Source: Niabella ginsenosidivorans (GTDB taxonomy: Bacteria > Bacteroidota > Bacteroidia > Chitinophagales > Chitinophagaceae). From it: a stretch of DNA of 64,000 nucleotides. Shown here piece by piece: positions 43,984 to 53,346 of this stretch. Position 1 is the stretch's first letter. Every line of letters begins with the position of its first letter. The notes under the pieces were generated by a model that saw only the letters and a list, made by a program, of their open reading frames with translations, was not told the origin of the DNA and searched no databases. The translations under genes were made by a program, and so were the position numbers. The stretch covers positions 4,960,001 to 5,024,000 of the forward strand of contig NZ_CP015772.1 of NCBI RefSeq assembly GCF_001654455.1. The letters run 5' to 3'.

Positions 43984-44994
43984 TTATAATCCGGCAGCCG
44001 CGCTAATTTCAAGCATCCTGTCAATTGGTTTTTTTGCTGCGAGGCGTAGCCCTTCATCCATAATAATATCCGGTATTTCATATTTCATGCACAGGTATAT
44101 TTTTTCAAGGGTATTCCGCTTCATATGCGGACAATCATTACAGGCACAACTGTTATCCGGTGGAGCAGGAATAAATTTCTTATGCGGATTTACTTTTTCC
44201 ATCTGGTGCAGGATGCCTGTTTCTGTAGCAACGATATATTCCTGTGCGCTATCCTCTTTTGTAAACTTCAATAAACCGGTTGTAGAACCTATATAATCGG
44301 ATATCCGCAGCAACGGTTCTTCACATTCAGGATGCGCGATCAGTTTTGCATCCGGATGCTGATGTTTAAGCCGGGTAATCTTTTCAAGACTGAAAATTTC
44401 ATGTACCATACAGGCGCCGTTCCATAGCAACATGTTTCTTCCGGTAACCTTGTTGATATATGCACCTAAATTTTTATCCGGTGCAAAAATTATTTTCTGA
44501 TCCTTGGGAAAGCTTTCCACAATTATCCTTGCATTGCTGCTGGTAACAATTACATCACTCAATGCTTTTATACCTGCGCTGCAATTGATATAACTCACCA
44601 CAACATGATCAGGATATTGTTCCCTGAATCTTTGAAATAGCGGAGGCGGGCAGCTATCGCTTAAAGAACAGCCAGCTTTAAAGTCAGGTATCACCACTTT
44701 TTTTGTTGGGTTCAGGATCTTGGCCGTTTCTGCCATAAAATGCACACCGGCAAACACGATCATATCTGCATTGGTCTTTTGCGCTTCCTGTGCAAGCCCC
44801 AGACTATCCCCGATATAATCCGCAATGTCCTGTATATCCGGCTCCTGGTAGTAATGTGCCAGTATTACCGCATTTTTTTCTTTTTTCAGTTTTTCAATCT
44901 CCGCAAACAGGTCTAACTGCGGATCTACCTCCACATCCAAATACCCGTTTTTCTCTAACTCATTTTTTGCTGTTTCCAAAACTCCTGAAATCAT
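43984..44994 (-). CDS. nadA: quinolinate synthase NadA
   Basis: 336-aa NadA, which condenses iminoaspartate with dihydroxyacetone phosphate to quinolinate for NAD synthesis. The three [4Fe-4S] Cys motifs are visible: Cys109 in [12 protein letters not shown], the Cys in WNGACMVHE, and the C-terminal Cys cluster [31 protein letters not shown] and [12 protein letters not shown] are typical. It is the first gene on the minus strand beside the oriC region. Confidence 0.95.
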   Translation of the reverse strand: MISGVLETAKNELEKNGYLDVEVDPQLDLFAEIEKLKKEKNAVILAHYYQEPDIQDIADYIGDSLGLAQEAQKTNADMIVFAGVHFMAETAKILNPTKKVVIPDFKAGCSLSDSCPPPLFQRFREQYPDHVVVSYINCSAGIKALSDVIVTSSNARIIVESFPKDQKIIFAPDKNLGAYINKVTGRNMLLWNGACMVHEIFSLEKITRLKHQHPDAKLIAHPECEEPLLRISDYIGSTTGLLKFTKEDSAQEYIVATETGILHQMEKVNPHKKFIPAPPDNSCACNDCPHMKRNTLEKIYLCMKYEIPDIIMDEGLRLAAKKPIDRMLEISAAAGL

Positions 44995-45059
44995 GATTGA
45001 AAAAATTTTGAGACTGCAATGATACGACCAAACACAAATAGAAAAACAAAACTTTTTTT

Positions 45060-45480
45060 ACCAGCCTTTTTCTTATAATAGTATTTATATTAATTATTTA
45101 TTTTAAAATAAGCTATTATTATTATGGTTGTGAATTAGTGGATAATTCAGTTATTCACTTTTTTAAAAAAGTTGAACTTTTCATTTACCCACATAAAATT
45201 AATAGTTATTCACACAATGAAGTTACGAATTGTATCTGTTATGAAAGGTTATTCACAAAAATGTGAATTGCTTCCTGTTTATAAAAATAAGATACATATT
45301 AAATTTACATTATGTTAATATTGATGGTATAAAATTACACCTGTTCACCAAAATTTTAAAAGCAGACTGTTCCAACAAAAATTTAAGCCAGTAATACATT
45401 TCACATACACGTTTCACAGCAGGTTATTCACAACAACAGGCTGTTATTCACATCGCTGTGGGGACAAATAATTGTCTGAG
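45060..45480. other. chromosomal replication origin (oriC) candidate
   Basis: 587 bp between nadA and the ytxH-like gene (44995-45581) without an ORF. It starts with an AT-rich stretch (45055-45125), suitable as a duplex-unwinding element. It carries a cluster of DnaA-box matches to TTATNCACA. TTATTCACA occurs at 45206-45214, 45249-45257, 45424-45432 and 45444-45452. TTATTCACT lies at 45151-45159. TTATCCACT on the minus strand lies at 45137-45145, overlapping TAATTCACA (45129-45137). TTACCCACA lies at 45185-45193 and AATTCACA on the minus strand at 45262-45269. The parS sites 5-6 kb away support the call. Confidence 0.85.
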
Positions 45481-45581
45481 TAAAAGTTTTATTCTGATGA
45501 AATACTTCACTGTATTGGTCCCGGAAACTGTAAAAAACAAGTATCTTTAACTACCATTTATTTCATTCTAAAAAAAATTTT

Positions 45582-45902
45582 ATGGTAAACAACAAGCACA
45601 TTGCCACATTTATTTTAGGCGCACTGGCCGGTCTTGCTGCGGGTAAATATGCAAGTATGAGTGATGAGGAAAAAGAAAAGATGATGAGTAACCTGAAAGA
45701 AAAGGCGAATCACCTGAAAGAGGAAGCTACAAAGACTGCCGGCCAGGCAAAGGATTATTTTACGGAACTGGCTTCTAAAGGAACAGAAGCGTTGAAAGAA
45801 CATTTTCCGGAAGCTGAAAAATGGATGAGTGATCTTTTTGTAAATAAAAACAGCAATACGGCTTCTGCCGATACCGGTTCAGCAGATACAGCAAAATCCT
45901 GA
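45582..45902 (+). CDS. YtxH-domain protein
   Basis: 106 aa. An N-terminal glycine-rich hydrophobic helix (IATFILGALAGLAAGKY, residues 7-23) is the YtxH signature. A long amphipathic Lys/Glu helix follows (EEKEKMMSNLKEKANHLKEEATKTAGQAKDYF) and then a polar Ala/Ser tail. YtxH proteins are small membrane-associated general-stress proteins in many bacteria. It is the first gene to the right of oriC. TATCTTTA (45542-45549) could be its -7 box. Confidence 0.8.
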   Translation: MVNNKHIATFILGALAGLAAGKYASMSDEEKEKMMSNLKEKANHLKEEATKTAGQAKDYFTELASKGTEALKEHFPEAEKWMSDLFVNKNSNTASADTGSADTAKS

Positions 45903-45950
45903 CAGGAATAATATAATTTAAGTAAGGTAACCTTAGGACCAGGTACCTCT

Positions 45951-46661
45951 TTATATAAAGTTGTTTGGATTTGGAACCAGCTTTAAAAATTTGTGAAGGT
46001 TTTGCTGATAATTTTTTTTGTCTAACTTATAAAAGTAAGCACCCTTTTTAGATCCTGTTTTATCCTTGTCCTTTTGTTTTTGCAGCAGGCCGGTAGAAAG
46101 CATTTTCCTGCTGAAGTTTCCTTTATCAAAATTGGTTTCATAAACGTCTTCAAACAAACTTTGTAAAAGCGGAATGGTAAATTTATCCGGCAACAGCTCA
46201 AATAATATGGCGTGCGAAGTAGCTTTGTACTGCAATCTTTTCTGCGCCATTTTAACCATCTCTCCATGATCAAAGATGAGTTCTGGATAATCTTTTATGG
46301 AGAACCATTGCGCCTGATAAGCAGTGCTTATTGATTCTTTATATTTTTTTATATCGATTAATGAGAAGTAAGCAATTGAAATGGTACGTTCCTGTGTATC
46401 CCTGTCAGGTTTTGTGAATGTATAAAATTGTTCCTGGTATATATCCTTTAATCCTGTTAAATCAGCAAGAATACGGCTTGCGGCTTCATCAGCGCTTTCA
46501 TTTTTTGCAATAAAACCTCCCATCAGGCTCCACTTGCCTTTTAAAGGCGTAAGCGCTCGCTTTACCAGCAAAATTTTAAGATTCTGCCCATCGTATCCAA
46601 AAACGATACAATCAACAGCTACGGTGTAACGGGATTGATTACTGTATTTTGCTGATGCCAT
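45951..46661 (-). CDS. Nudix-type regulator (NrtR/AraR-like)
   Basis: 236 aa. A Nudix fold (residues 10-145) carries a degraded Nudix box: GGFIAKNESADEAASRILADLTGL lacks the catalytic REuxEE core, reading RILADL. A winged-helix C-terminus follows (about 150-236; IPLLQSLFEDVY, FDKGNFSRKMLSTGLL, KGAYFYKLDKKNY). That combination is typical of NrtR/AraR transcription factors, which sense ADP-ribose-like or sugar ligands. nadA and nadD are within 6 kb, so control of NAD synthesis is possible. Bacteroidota homologues may instead regulate sugar genes. Confidence 0.8.
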   Translation of the reverse strand: MASAKYSNQSRYTVAVDCIVFGYDGQNLKILLVKRALTPLKGKWSLMGGFIAKNESADEAASRILADLTGLKDIYQEQFYTFTKPDRDTQERTISIAYFSLIDIKKYKESISTAYQAQWFSIKDYPELIFDHGEMVKMAQKRLQYKATSHAILFELLPDKFTIPLLQSLFEDVYETNFDKGNFSRKMLSTGLLQKQKDKDKTGSKKGAYFYKLDKKNYQQNLHKFLKLVPNPNNFI

Positions 46662-46751
46662 AATGGAAAAAGCATTTTTCTAAAAATAATTTTCAAAATG
46701 ACAATTAATCTTATTATAAGGCAAATGTAATGTTTCTATGAATAAAAAAGG

Positions 46752-46822
46752 GGCTGTATCAAAAGTCATTATTGTCATACCGGATCAAGCCCGGTATGAC
46801 AATAATGACTTTTGATACAGCC
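46752..46822 (-). terminator. rho gene terminator with perfect 32-bp stem
   Basis: The left arm 46752-46783 and right arm 46791-46822 are perfect reverse complements (32 bp) with a 7-nt loop. On the minus strand the hairpin ends in GCC CCTTTTTTA, that is, a U-tract, 23 bp past the rho stop. So it ends the rho transcript and shields the Nudix regulator gene downstream. Such a long perfect stem is unusual for a terminator and could also be a small palindromic repeat. Confidence 0.8.
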
Positions 46823-46844
46823 TGTTTTAGTAAAAGAATTATTT

Positions 46845-48557
46845 TTAAGAATTCATACTGGCCAAAAATTCTTCATTACTTTTTGTTCCCTTCATACGCT
46901 TTAATAATTCCTGCATGGCTTCTTCAGTTTTCATATCAGCCAGGTAAACACGCAGCAGGTTCATTCTTTGCAGTACATCCCTGTCCAGCAGCAGGTCATC
47001 TCTTCTTGTAGAAGATGCGGTAAGGTCAATAGCCGGATAAATCCTTTTATTGGATAATCTTCTGTCTAACTGCAATTCCATATTACCGGTACCTTTAAAT
47101 TCTTCAAAGATCACCTCATCCATTTTGCTACCGGTATCAATTAACGCAGTAGCTAAAATAGTTAAAGAGCCGCCGTTTTCAATTTTACGGGCGGCACCAA
47201 AGAACTGCTTGGGCTTTTGCATAGCATTTGCTTCCACCCCACCGCTCAAAACCTTACCAGATGCAGGTGATACGGTATTATGGGCGCGTGCCAGACGTGT
47301 AATGGAGTCTAAAAGGATCACTACATCATGCCCGCATTCTACCAAACGTTTTGCCTTTTGTAAGGCCACAGTAGAAACCTTAACGTGTTTTTCGGCTGGT
47401 TCGTCAAAAGTAGAAGCAATCACTTCTGCTTTTACGCTGCGCTCCATATCTGTAACCTCTTCCGGTCGCTCGTCTACCAGTACAATCATCAGGTAACATT
47501 CCGGGTGGTTCTCAGCAATGGCGTTTGCCACAGCTTTTAGCAACATGGTTTTACCGGTTTTAGGTTGCGCCACAATCAGACCGCGCTGACCTTTACCGAT
47601 AGGTGTAAACAGGTCAATGATCCGGGTAGATAAATCTGATGGCCTGGTAAACAGGTTTAATTTTTCGTAAGGGAATAAAGGGGTGAGGTAATCAAACGGA
47701 ATCCGGTCCCTTACCTCATCCGGTTTTTTACCATTAATAGTATCCACCTTGAGTAGTGCAAAATATTTTTCGCCTTCTTTCGGAGGACGCACCGCTCCAT
47801 GAATCGTATCACCGGTCTTTAATCCGAATAGTTTTATCTGGGAAGGAGAAACATACACATCATCCGGACTGGAAAGATAATTGTAATCAGAAGACCTTAA
47901 AAAGCCATAGCCGTCAGGCATCATTTCCAAAACTCCCTCACTCAGGATCACCCCGTCAAATTCTACATTAAAAGAAGGATTCAGATCTTTTTTAGGGGCA
48001 TAAACCTTGTTTTCAATGGGATATTCGATGTCTTCAACCGGGGCTACCACAGGGGCATCGTATTTTTCAGTAGCCTTTAATGCCTGTAAGATAAAAGCTT
48101 CAGTTGCAGCGTCTGTTTTAAATACAGTTCCTTCTTCTTCCGGGGCGTTTTCAGCGGCTTCCACTGGTTCAGCCTTTTTAGGTTTTACGCTTTTTTCTTC
48201 TTCTTTTGCTTTTTCTTCCTTTTCTTCTTTCGTTTCTTTTTTCTTTTTAGCCGGGGTCTTTTTCTTTTTGGCCGGGGCTTTTGCCGTTTTTTCTGCCGCT
48301 TCAGAATCCTTTTCCTCCTTGCCGTCTTCCTCAACAAAAGCTTCTTCAGTTCCGATAGATGTGGTTGCTTTTACAATTCTTTTTCTTTTCGGACGATCGG
48401 TAGCGGCAGTTTTTGAACCGGTAACAGCCTGACTGTCAAGAATTTTATAAATCAGGTCCTGTTTGTTCAGTTTTTTGGCATTTGGAATTTTCAACTGTTC
48501 AGCAATGTCTAACAGTTCAGGAACGAGCATATCGTTCAATTGTAAAATATCGTACAT
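46845..48557 (-). CDS. rho: transcription termination factor Rho
   Basis: 570-aa Rho, an RNA-dependent hexameric ATPase. The Rho_N domain covers residues 1-45 ([18 protein letters not shown]). A long Lys/Glu/Ala insertion follows (about 60-185), with repeated [11 protein letters not shown]-type runs, larger than in E. coli Rho (419 aa) but common in Bacteroidota. The RNA-binding cold-shock-like domain ([16 protein letters not shown]) precedes the ATPase with Walker [15 protein letters not shown], Walker [17 protein letters not shown] and the C-terminal R-loop region. The insertion probably binds RNA or drives condensation (inference). No neighbour is co-directional and close. Confidence 0.96.
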   Translation of the reverse strand: MYDILQLNDMLVPELLDIAEQLKIPNAKKLNKQDLIYKILDSQAVTGSKTAATDRPKRKRIVKATTSIGTEEAFVEEDGKEEKDSEAAEKTAKAPAKKKKTPAKKKKETKEEKEEKAKEEEKSVKPKKAEPVEAAENAPEEEGTVFKTDAATEAFILQALKATEKYDAPVVAPVEDIEYPIENKVYAPKKDLNPSFNVEFDGVILSEGVLEMMPDGYGFLRSSDYNYLSSPDDVYVSPSQIKLFGLKTGDTIHGAVRPPKEGEKYFALLKVDTINGKKPDEVRDRIPFDYLTPLFPYEKLNLFTRPSDLSTRIIDLFTPIGKGQRGLIVAQPKTGKTMLLKAVANAIAENHPECYLMIVLVDERPEEVTDMERSVKAEVIASTFDEPAEKHVKVSTVALQKAKRLVECGHDVVILLDSITRLARAHNTVSPASGKVLSGGVEANAMQKPKQFFGAARKIENGGSLTILATALIDTGSKMDEVIFEEFKGTGNMELQLDRRLSNKRIYPAIDLTASSTRRDDLLLDRDVLQRMNLLRVYLADMKTEEAMQELLKRMKGTKSNEEFLASMNS

Positions 48558-48723
48558 AAGTGTGTGGGATTAATCAAAAGATTAAATCTTAAATGTGATA
48601 ATTTGTGATGAAATTTTAGTTTTTTCGGATTGATAAATGGTAGTTGATATTACCATCCAGCAGAGATGATCATATGTGTTATAGGGTCATTTCTGCACCA
48701 AAAATAGTATGTTTTCCAGAAAA

Positions 48724-49812
48724 TTAAAAATTTTTAATAATTATGTCGCCTTTTTGGGTTATTGTTAACGGACTTTCGGGAAAATCCTTTTTACTGAGGT
48801 GCTGCATCCGGGTAAGCACTTTTTTTGCCGGGTCCAGCCTGGGAGTATGATCATTGGCAGGCAGTTGCATAGTAGAAATAATGCGGCCATTTACAAAATC
48901 CCCTTTTTTATTTACTCTTATTTTCAGGATCGGCGCAATGCCCATCGGGCCTCTTAAGCTGATAGAGCCATAGGTGGCATAGTTGCCCAGGCTGTACGCG
49001 ATCAGCTTGTTTTTATAAAGTTCAATTCCCCTGGTCACATGCGGGCCGCTTCCCAATACCAGGTCAGCACCAGCATCAACACAGCTTCGGGCAAAAGCAT
49101 ATACATTGCCACGGTTTTCACCATGGAACTGCTCGCTTTTGCGGGGTACATGCTCTGTGGTGTCTCCTTCGGCTCCGCCGTGAAAGAAAACCATCAGGAT
49201 ATCCGTACTATCCCTGATCTTTTTTATATGGTTAGCAACCAACTGCTGTTGATTAATGCGCAGATGCCGCCAGCCAAAACCAACGCCAATAATACCATAT
49301 CTTATACCTCCTTTTTTTATGATCGTATAAGGGTAATGTGTTTTGATGCCTGCATAATGAATACCGGCTTTGTCCAGTAGCTCCATGGTTTGCTTCAACC
49401 CCTGATTACCAAAATCCCCGGAGTGATTATTGGCCAGGCTCAGAAAATCGAAACCAGCCTGTTTAAAGAAATTCTCTGTTCCCGGTGGCATCCGGAAGAC
49501 ATAACAGTTACCAGGATCAGCGCATTTTTTTTCCGGAGTTGGCGCATTCGTAATCACCCCCTCCATGTTTCCTAATAAAAAATGACCGGTTTTTAATGAA
49601 TCTGCCAATGTATGAAGAATATTGTGTTTAGGTAGTCCTGATCTGTTTGGGTAATCAGATCCCAGCATCAGATCTCCCACGGCTGTAATAGTGATCACTT
49701 CCTCCTTATTCCCGGTACCCGGATCTGCCTTAGAAAGGGGAACAGGAATCGTTTCCTGGTTATTACATCCCATAAGAATAAGGCCAGCCACAACAATATA
49801 AGGCAGTTGCAT
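48724..49812 (-). CDS. CapA-family lipoprotein
   Basis: 362 aa with a lipobox (LILMGC, Cys15), so a predicted lipoprotein. The PGA_cap metallophosphatase-like domain shows AVGDLMLGSDYP, NMEGVIT, FLSLANNHSGDFGNQGL, MVFFHGGAEGDTTEHVP, GADLVLGSGPHVTRGIELY and YSLGNYATYGS. CapA proteins belong to the calcineurin-like phosphoesterase superfamily and are linked to poly-gamma-glutamate export, though most have no proven substrate. It is monocistronic and divergent from asnS across 82 bp. Confidence 0.88.
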   Translation of the reverse strand: MQLPYIVVAGLILMGCNNQETIPVPLSKADPGTGNKEEVITITAVGDLMLGSDYPNRSGLPKHNILHTLADSLKTGHFLLGNMEGVITNAPTPEKKCADPGNCYVFRMPPGTENFFKQAGFDFLSLANNHSGDFGNQGLKQTMELLDKAGIHYAGIKTHYPYTIIKKGGIRYGIIGVGFGWRHLRINQQQLVANHIKKIRDSTDILMVFFHGGAEGDTTEHVPRKSEQFHGENRGNVYAFARSCVDAGADLVLGSGPHVTRGIELYKNKLIAYSLGNYATYGSISLRGPMGIAPILKIRVNKKGDFVNGRIISTMQLPANDHTPRLDPAKKVLTRMQHLSKKDFPESPLTITQKGDIIIKNF

Positions 49813-49868
49813 ACTCCTGTAAAGGTATAAAGAAACGCGGGATGAAAAAGTTTATCGGTGTCAATTAA

Positions 49869-49876
49869 TATCTTTG
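49869..49876 (+). promoter_or_regulatory. -7 box before asnS
   Basis: TATCTTTG fits the Bacteroidota TAnnTTTG -7 consensus, 18 bp before the asnS ATG. The upstream -33 element is not obvious. Confidence 0.4.
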
Positions 49877-49894
49877 CCGCTCAAGCAACAGACT

Positions 49895-51334
49895 ATGTTC
49901 AATAAGAGAATTAAAGTGAAGGAGCTTCTGAAACAGGAGCCGGCAGGACAAGAAGTAACAGTAATGGGTTGGGTAAGAACTTTTAGAAATAACCAGTTCA
50001 TCGCATTAAACGATGGATCTACCAATGCCAATGTGCAGGTAGTGGCGGAATTGGGAAAGTTTGATGATGCGCTATTGAAGAGAATTACCACATCAGCCTC
50101 TTTGAAGGTTACGGGAACCGTTGTCCCTTCTGTTGGTAAAGGACAAAAACTGGAAGTAAAAGCCGCAACTATAGAAATATTAGGTGATTCTGATGCAGAG
50201 GCCTATCCGCTTCAGCCCAAAAAGCACTCTTTAGAGTTTTTAAGGGAAAAGGCGCACCTGCGTTTCCGTACCAATACATTCGGGTCTGTGTTTCGTATCC
50301 GGCATGCTTTGGCATTTGCTGTGCATCAATTCTTTAATGAAAAGGGCTTTGTGTACCTGCACACCCCTATTATTACAGCGAGTGATGCAGAGGGTGCCGG
50401 GGAAATGTTCCGGGTTACTACCCTGCCGTTTGAAAATACACCGAAGAATGGAGATGGTTCTATTAACTTTAAAGAGGATTTCTTTGGAAAACCGACTAAT
50501 TTAACGGTAAGTGGTCAGTTAGAGGGAGAACTGGGCGCAACAGCCTTTGGTGAAATCTATACATTCGGACCCACTTTCCGAGCTGAAAACAGCAATACGG
50601 CCCGTCACCTGGCAGAGTTTTGGATGATTGAGCCGGAGATGGCATTTTATGACCTGGAAGATAATGCCAACCTTGCCGAGGAATTTATTAAATACATTAT
50701 CCGTTATGTTCTGGAAAACAACCGGGAAGATATTGAGTTCCTATCTCAACGCATGGTGGATGAAGAAAAGCAGCTGCCGCAGGATAAGCGAAGCGAAATG
50801 GGCCTGATTGAGAAGCTGGAATTTGTAGTGAATAACGATTTCCAGCGACTGACCTATACCGAGGCCATTGATATTTTAAAAGAAAGCAATTATAATAAAA
50901 AGAAAAAGTTTCAGTATCCCGTAACCGGCTGGGGCATGGATCTGCAAAGTGAGCATGAGCGCTATCTGGTAGAAAAACATTTTAAAAAGCCCGTCATTCT
51001 TATGAATTACCCCGCCTCTATCAAAGCGTTCTATATGCGTATGAATGAAGATGGTAAAACGGTAGCGGCAATGGACATACTGGCGCCGGGTATTGGTGAG
51101 ATCGTAGGAGGCTCCCAGCGGGAAGAGCGACTGGAAGTGTTGCAGGATAAAATGAAAAAAATGGGAATACCGGAGGAAGAGCTTTGGTGGTACCTGGACA
51201 CGCGCCGTTTTGGAACCGTTCCCCACGCAGGGTTTGGATTGGGTTTTGAGCGGATGATCCAGTTTGTAACCGGCATGAGCAATATCAGGGATGTGATCGC
51301 TTTTCCTCGCACCCCCAAAAGCGCTGAATTTTAA
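49895..51334 (+). CDS. asnS: asparagine-tRNA ligase
   Basis: 479 aa from ATG 49895 ([12 protein letters not shown]); a TTG at 49874 would add seven unneeded residues. The N-terminal OB-fold anticodon domain covers 1-110 ([20 protein letters not shown]). The class II core has motif 2 ([26 protein letters not shown]) and motif 3 ([17 protein letters not shown]). The sequence [16 protein letters not shown] is AsnS-specific. It joins Asn to tRNA-Asn, the tRNA encoded at 54319. A strong terminator follows. Confidence 0.96.
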   Translation: MFNKRIKVKELLKQEPAGQEVTVMGWVRTFRNNQFIALNDGSTNANVQVVAELGKFDDALLKRITTSASLKVTGTVVPSVGKGQKLEVKAATIEILGDSDAEAYPLQPKKHSLEFLREKAHLRFRTNTFGSVFRIRHALAFAVHQFFNEKGFVYLHTPIITASDAEGAGEMFRVTTLPFENTPKNGDGSINFKEDFFGKPTNLTVSGQLEGELGATAFGEIYTFGPTFRAENSNTARHLAEFWMIEPEMAFYDLEDNANLAEEFIKYIIRYVLENNREDIEFLSQRMVDEEKQLPQDKRSEMGLIEKLEFVVNNDFQRLTYTEAIDILKESNYNKKKKFQYPVTGWGMDLQSEHERYLVEKHFKKPVILMNYPASIKAFYMRMNEDGKTVAAMDILAPGIGEIVGGSQREERLEVLQDKMKKMGIPEEELWWYLDTRRFGTVPHAGFGLGFERMIQFVTGMSNIRDVIAFPRTPKSAEF

Positions 51335-51396
51335 AACAAGGCCAGTTTTTGATCAGTAAACCCGCTAAAGATAGGATTAATCCCTTCTTTGCCTGT

Positions 51397-51435
51397 AAAA
51401 ACCGGCAGGTTCAGTTTTAACCTGTCGGTTTTTAT
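51397..51435. terminator. bidirectional terminator after asnS
   Basis: AAAAACCGGCAGGTT (51397-51411) and AACCTGTCGGTTTTT (51419-51433) form a 15-bp stem with one G-T pair and a 7-nt loop. The poly-A/poly-T ends serve asnS and the convergent glycoside hydrolase gene. Confidence 0.85.
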
Positions 51436-52659
51436 TTAGCTGAGCGGTTTTGCAGGCAGCCAGGGCATTGGTGGAATTTTTGCCGGGATCCTGTAATAAT
51501 TATTTCTTAAAGAATCATTCCAGCCGGCCGGGTTCTTATCAAAACTCCTGCTGTTAAAATAAACGCTGCCCTGTATCCTGGGGTTGTCCCGTAAAATTTT
51601 TATCTGATCTGGTATCTGGGAAGGTTTTCGCCAGTTCGTATTGCTGCTTTCATAGTAGCGGTAAATCCCGTGCCCGATATATACATGACGCCCATAGCTG
51701 TGTTTGGCCCACCAGTCAACCATGGTTTCATAGGCAATCAGCCGGTCTCCTATTTCGCGGTAGAGTTGGGGCGTTACATAATCAATCCATCCCTTTTGTA
51801 ACCATAACAGCACATCAGCATATAAATCATCATAGTTTGTGATACCGGCTTTTGTATCGCTGCCCCTGGGATCTTTAGAAGCATTCCGCCAGACCGCAAA
51901 GGGACTGATACCGAATTTGCACCAGGGTTTTATGGTTTTTATAGCAATATCCAGGTTCCTGATCATAGAATCCACGTTCGCTCTTCTCCAGTCTGCCTTG
52001 CTGAGTGCTGTTCCGGATTTTTTATAGGCGTAATCATCCGGAAAAGGCTTTGTACCGATGGGATAGGGATAAAAATAATCATCCATATGAATGCCGTCAA
52101 TATCATACCGGCGCACCAGATCTTTTACCACATCCACTACAAATTGCTGTACCTGTTTATTGGCCGGATCAAAGTAGCGGGTGGTTCCATAGGTTATAAA
52201 CCAGTCGGGCCGTTTACGGATCAGGTTATCCGGCGCAATGGAAGAGGATCCGATCCGGAATTCTGCCCGGTAGGGGTTCAGCCATGCATGAAATTCCATT
52301 CCCCGTTTATGGGCTTCCCGGATCATAAATGCCAGCGGGTCATAAAAGGGCACAGGTGCTTTTCCCTGTACGCCGGTCAGCCATTCGCTCCAGGGTTCGT
52401 AAGGAGAAGGATAGAACGCGTCTCCGCTTGGGCGCACCTGTACAATAACAGCGTTCATACCGTTGCGTTTGTGCATATCCAGTTGGCGGATAAATTCCGC
52501 CTTTTGCTGTTCAACAGTAGCGTGCTTTGGTGGCCAGTCAATACCTAATACTGTAGCAATCCATACGCCCCGGAATTCATATTCGGGGCTTTGAGCATAA
52601 GTATTCTGACAAAAGGAAAAAAGAAGAAAACAAACACAGAGTAAACGGATCCGCTTCAT
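51436..52659 (-). CDS. GHL10-family secreted glycosidase (YngK-like)
   Basis: 407 aa from ATG 52659 (MKRIRLLCVCFLLFSFCQNTYAQ signal); an ATG at 52668 adds three residues. Family 10-like glycosyl hydrolase (GHL10, formerly DUF187): EFRGVWIATVLGIDWP, MNAVIVQVRPSGDAFYPSPYEPWSEWLTG, EFHAWLNPYRAEF, YDIDGIHMDDYFYPYP, FGISPFAVWRN and YVTPQLYR. These secreted enzymes are thought to act on cell-wall or exopolysaccharide glycans. The substrate is unknown. It is convergent with asnS. Confidence 0.9.
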   Translation of the reverse strand: MKRIRLLCVCFLLFSFCQNTYAQSPEYEFRGVWIATVLGIDWPPKHATVEQQKAEFIRQLDMHKRNGMNAVIVQVRPSGDAFYPSPYEPWSEWLTGVQGKAPVPFYDPLAFMIREAHKRGMEFHAWLNPYRAEFRIGSSSIAPDNLIRKRPDWFITYGTTRYFDPANKQVQQFVVDVVKDLVRRYDIDGIHMDDYFYPYPIGTKPFPDDYAYKKSGTALSKADWRRANVDSMIRNLDIAIKTIKPWCKFGISPFAVWRNASKDPRGSDTKAGITNYDDLYADVLLWLQKGWIDYVTPQLYREIGDRLIAYETMVDWWAKHSYGRHVYIGHGIYRYYESSNTNWRKPSQIPDQIKILRDNPRIQGSVYFNSRSFDKNPAGWNDSLRNNYYRIPAKIPPMPWLPAKPLS

Positions 52660-52686
52660 AGTATACAAATGTAGCCTAACAAATCC

Positions 52687-53154
52687 TTAATAAAAAAACC
52701 TGTTGTTGTCATGTAATTTAGCCAGCAGTACGTTTGTTGCTTCTGCTTCCTGTGGAGAAATTGTACTGAACAGTTCTGTAATCCGGTCTTCAATTCCATC
52801 CAGCGCAGCCAGTTTTTCAAGTCCTTTATCTGTAATAACCACATCCACTAAACGATTATCCGAAACATTGATGTTTTTTGTGACGAGCCCTTTGGTTACC
52901 ATCCGGTCTACAATACGGCTGGTGTCGCTCATGCGGTCTGTCATGCGTTCCCTAATCTGCAGGGTAGACAAGGGTTTGGGAAAGCTACCCCGGAGTATCC
53001 GTAAAATATTATATTGCTGAATGGTAATATTTTCTTTTTTAAAAGTACCTTTTAAAAAGGATTCCAGATAGTTTGAGGTAACAAGAAGATTTAATGCCAG
53101 TTTATGATAGCTGTTTTTAAACTGGCGTTGGTTTAATTTCTCCTGAATAGACAT
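52687..53154 (-). CDS. MarR-family transcriptional regulator
   Basis: 155 aa. Winged-helix with QQYNILRILRGS, STLQIRERMTDRMSDTSRIVDRMVTKGLVTKN and the wing DNRLVDVVITDKGLEKL. It is transcribed divergently from the aldo/keto reductase gene across 192 bp, which contains the palindrome TTTGTTAACAAA at 53206-53217, a plausible operator. It probably represses itself and the reductase in response to an unknown small molecule (inference). Confidence 0.9.
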   Translation of the reverse strand: MSIQEKLNQRQFKNSYHKLALNLLVTSNYLESFLKGTFKKENITIQQYNILRILRGSFPKPLSTLQIRERMTDRMSDTSRIVDRMVTKGLVTKNINVSDNRLVDVVITDKGLEKLAALDGIEDRITELFSTISPQEAEATNVLLAKLHDNNRFFY

Positions 53155-53205
53155 AAGGCTTTATTTTGGTTTCTTTGCCAGAAAAGCAATTTTTCCAAAC
53201 TTATG

Positions 53206-53217
53206 TTTGTTAACAAA
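53206..53217. promoter_or_regulatory. candidate MarR operator
   Basis: TTTGTTAACAAA is a perfect 12-bp palindrome 52 bp upstream of the MarR start. A related TTTAACAAATGTTTA lies near 53279-53293. The position in the divergent spacer fits an autoregulatory site. Confidence 0.45.
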
Positions 53218-53346
53218 GAAACAGTTCTGTTATGAAATTTATAAAAAAAACAATAAGCTCAAAAAGATTAAATAATTTTTTAACAAATGTTTATTTTCAT
53301 TTAGTTTGATTAATAAAGAAGTATATATAATAAAATTTTTTAAATC

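Noticed and set aside
48007-48432. 141-codon plus-strand frame inside rho
   Set aside because: It mirrors the Lys/Glu-rich coding of the rho insertion (Ser/Phe-rich antisense), so it is a shadow.
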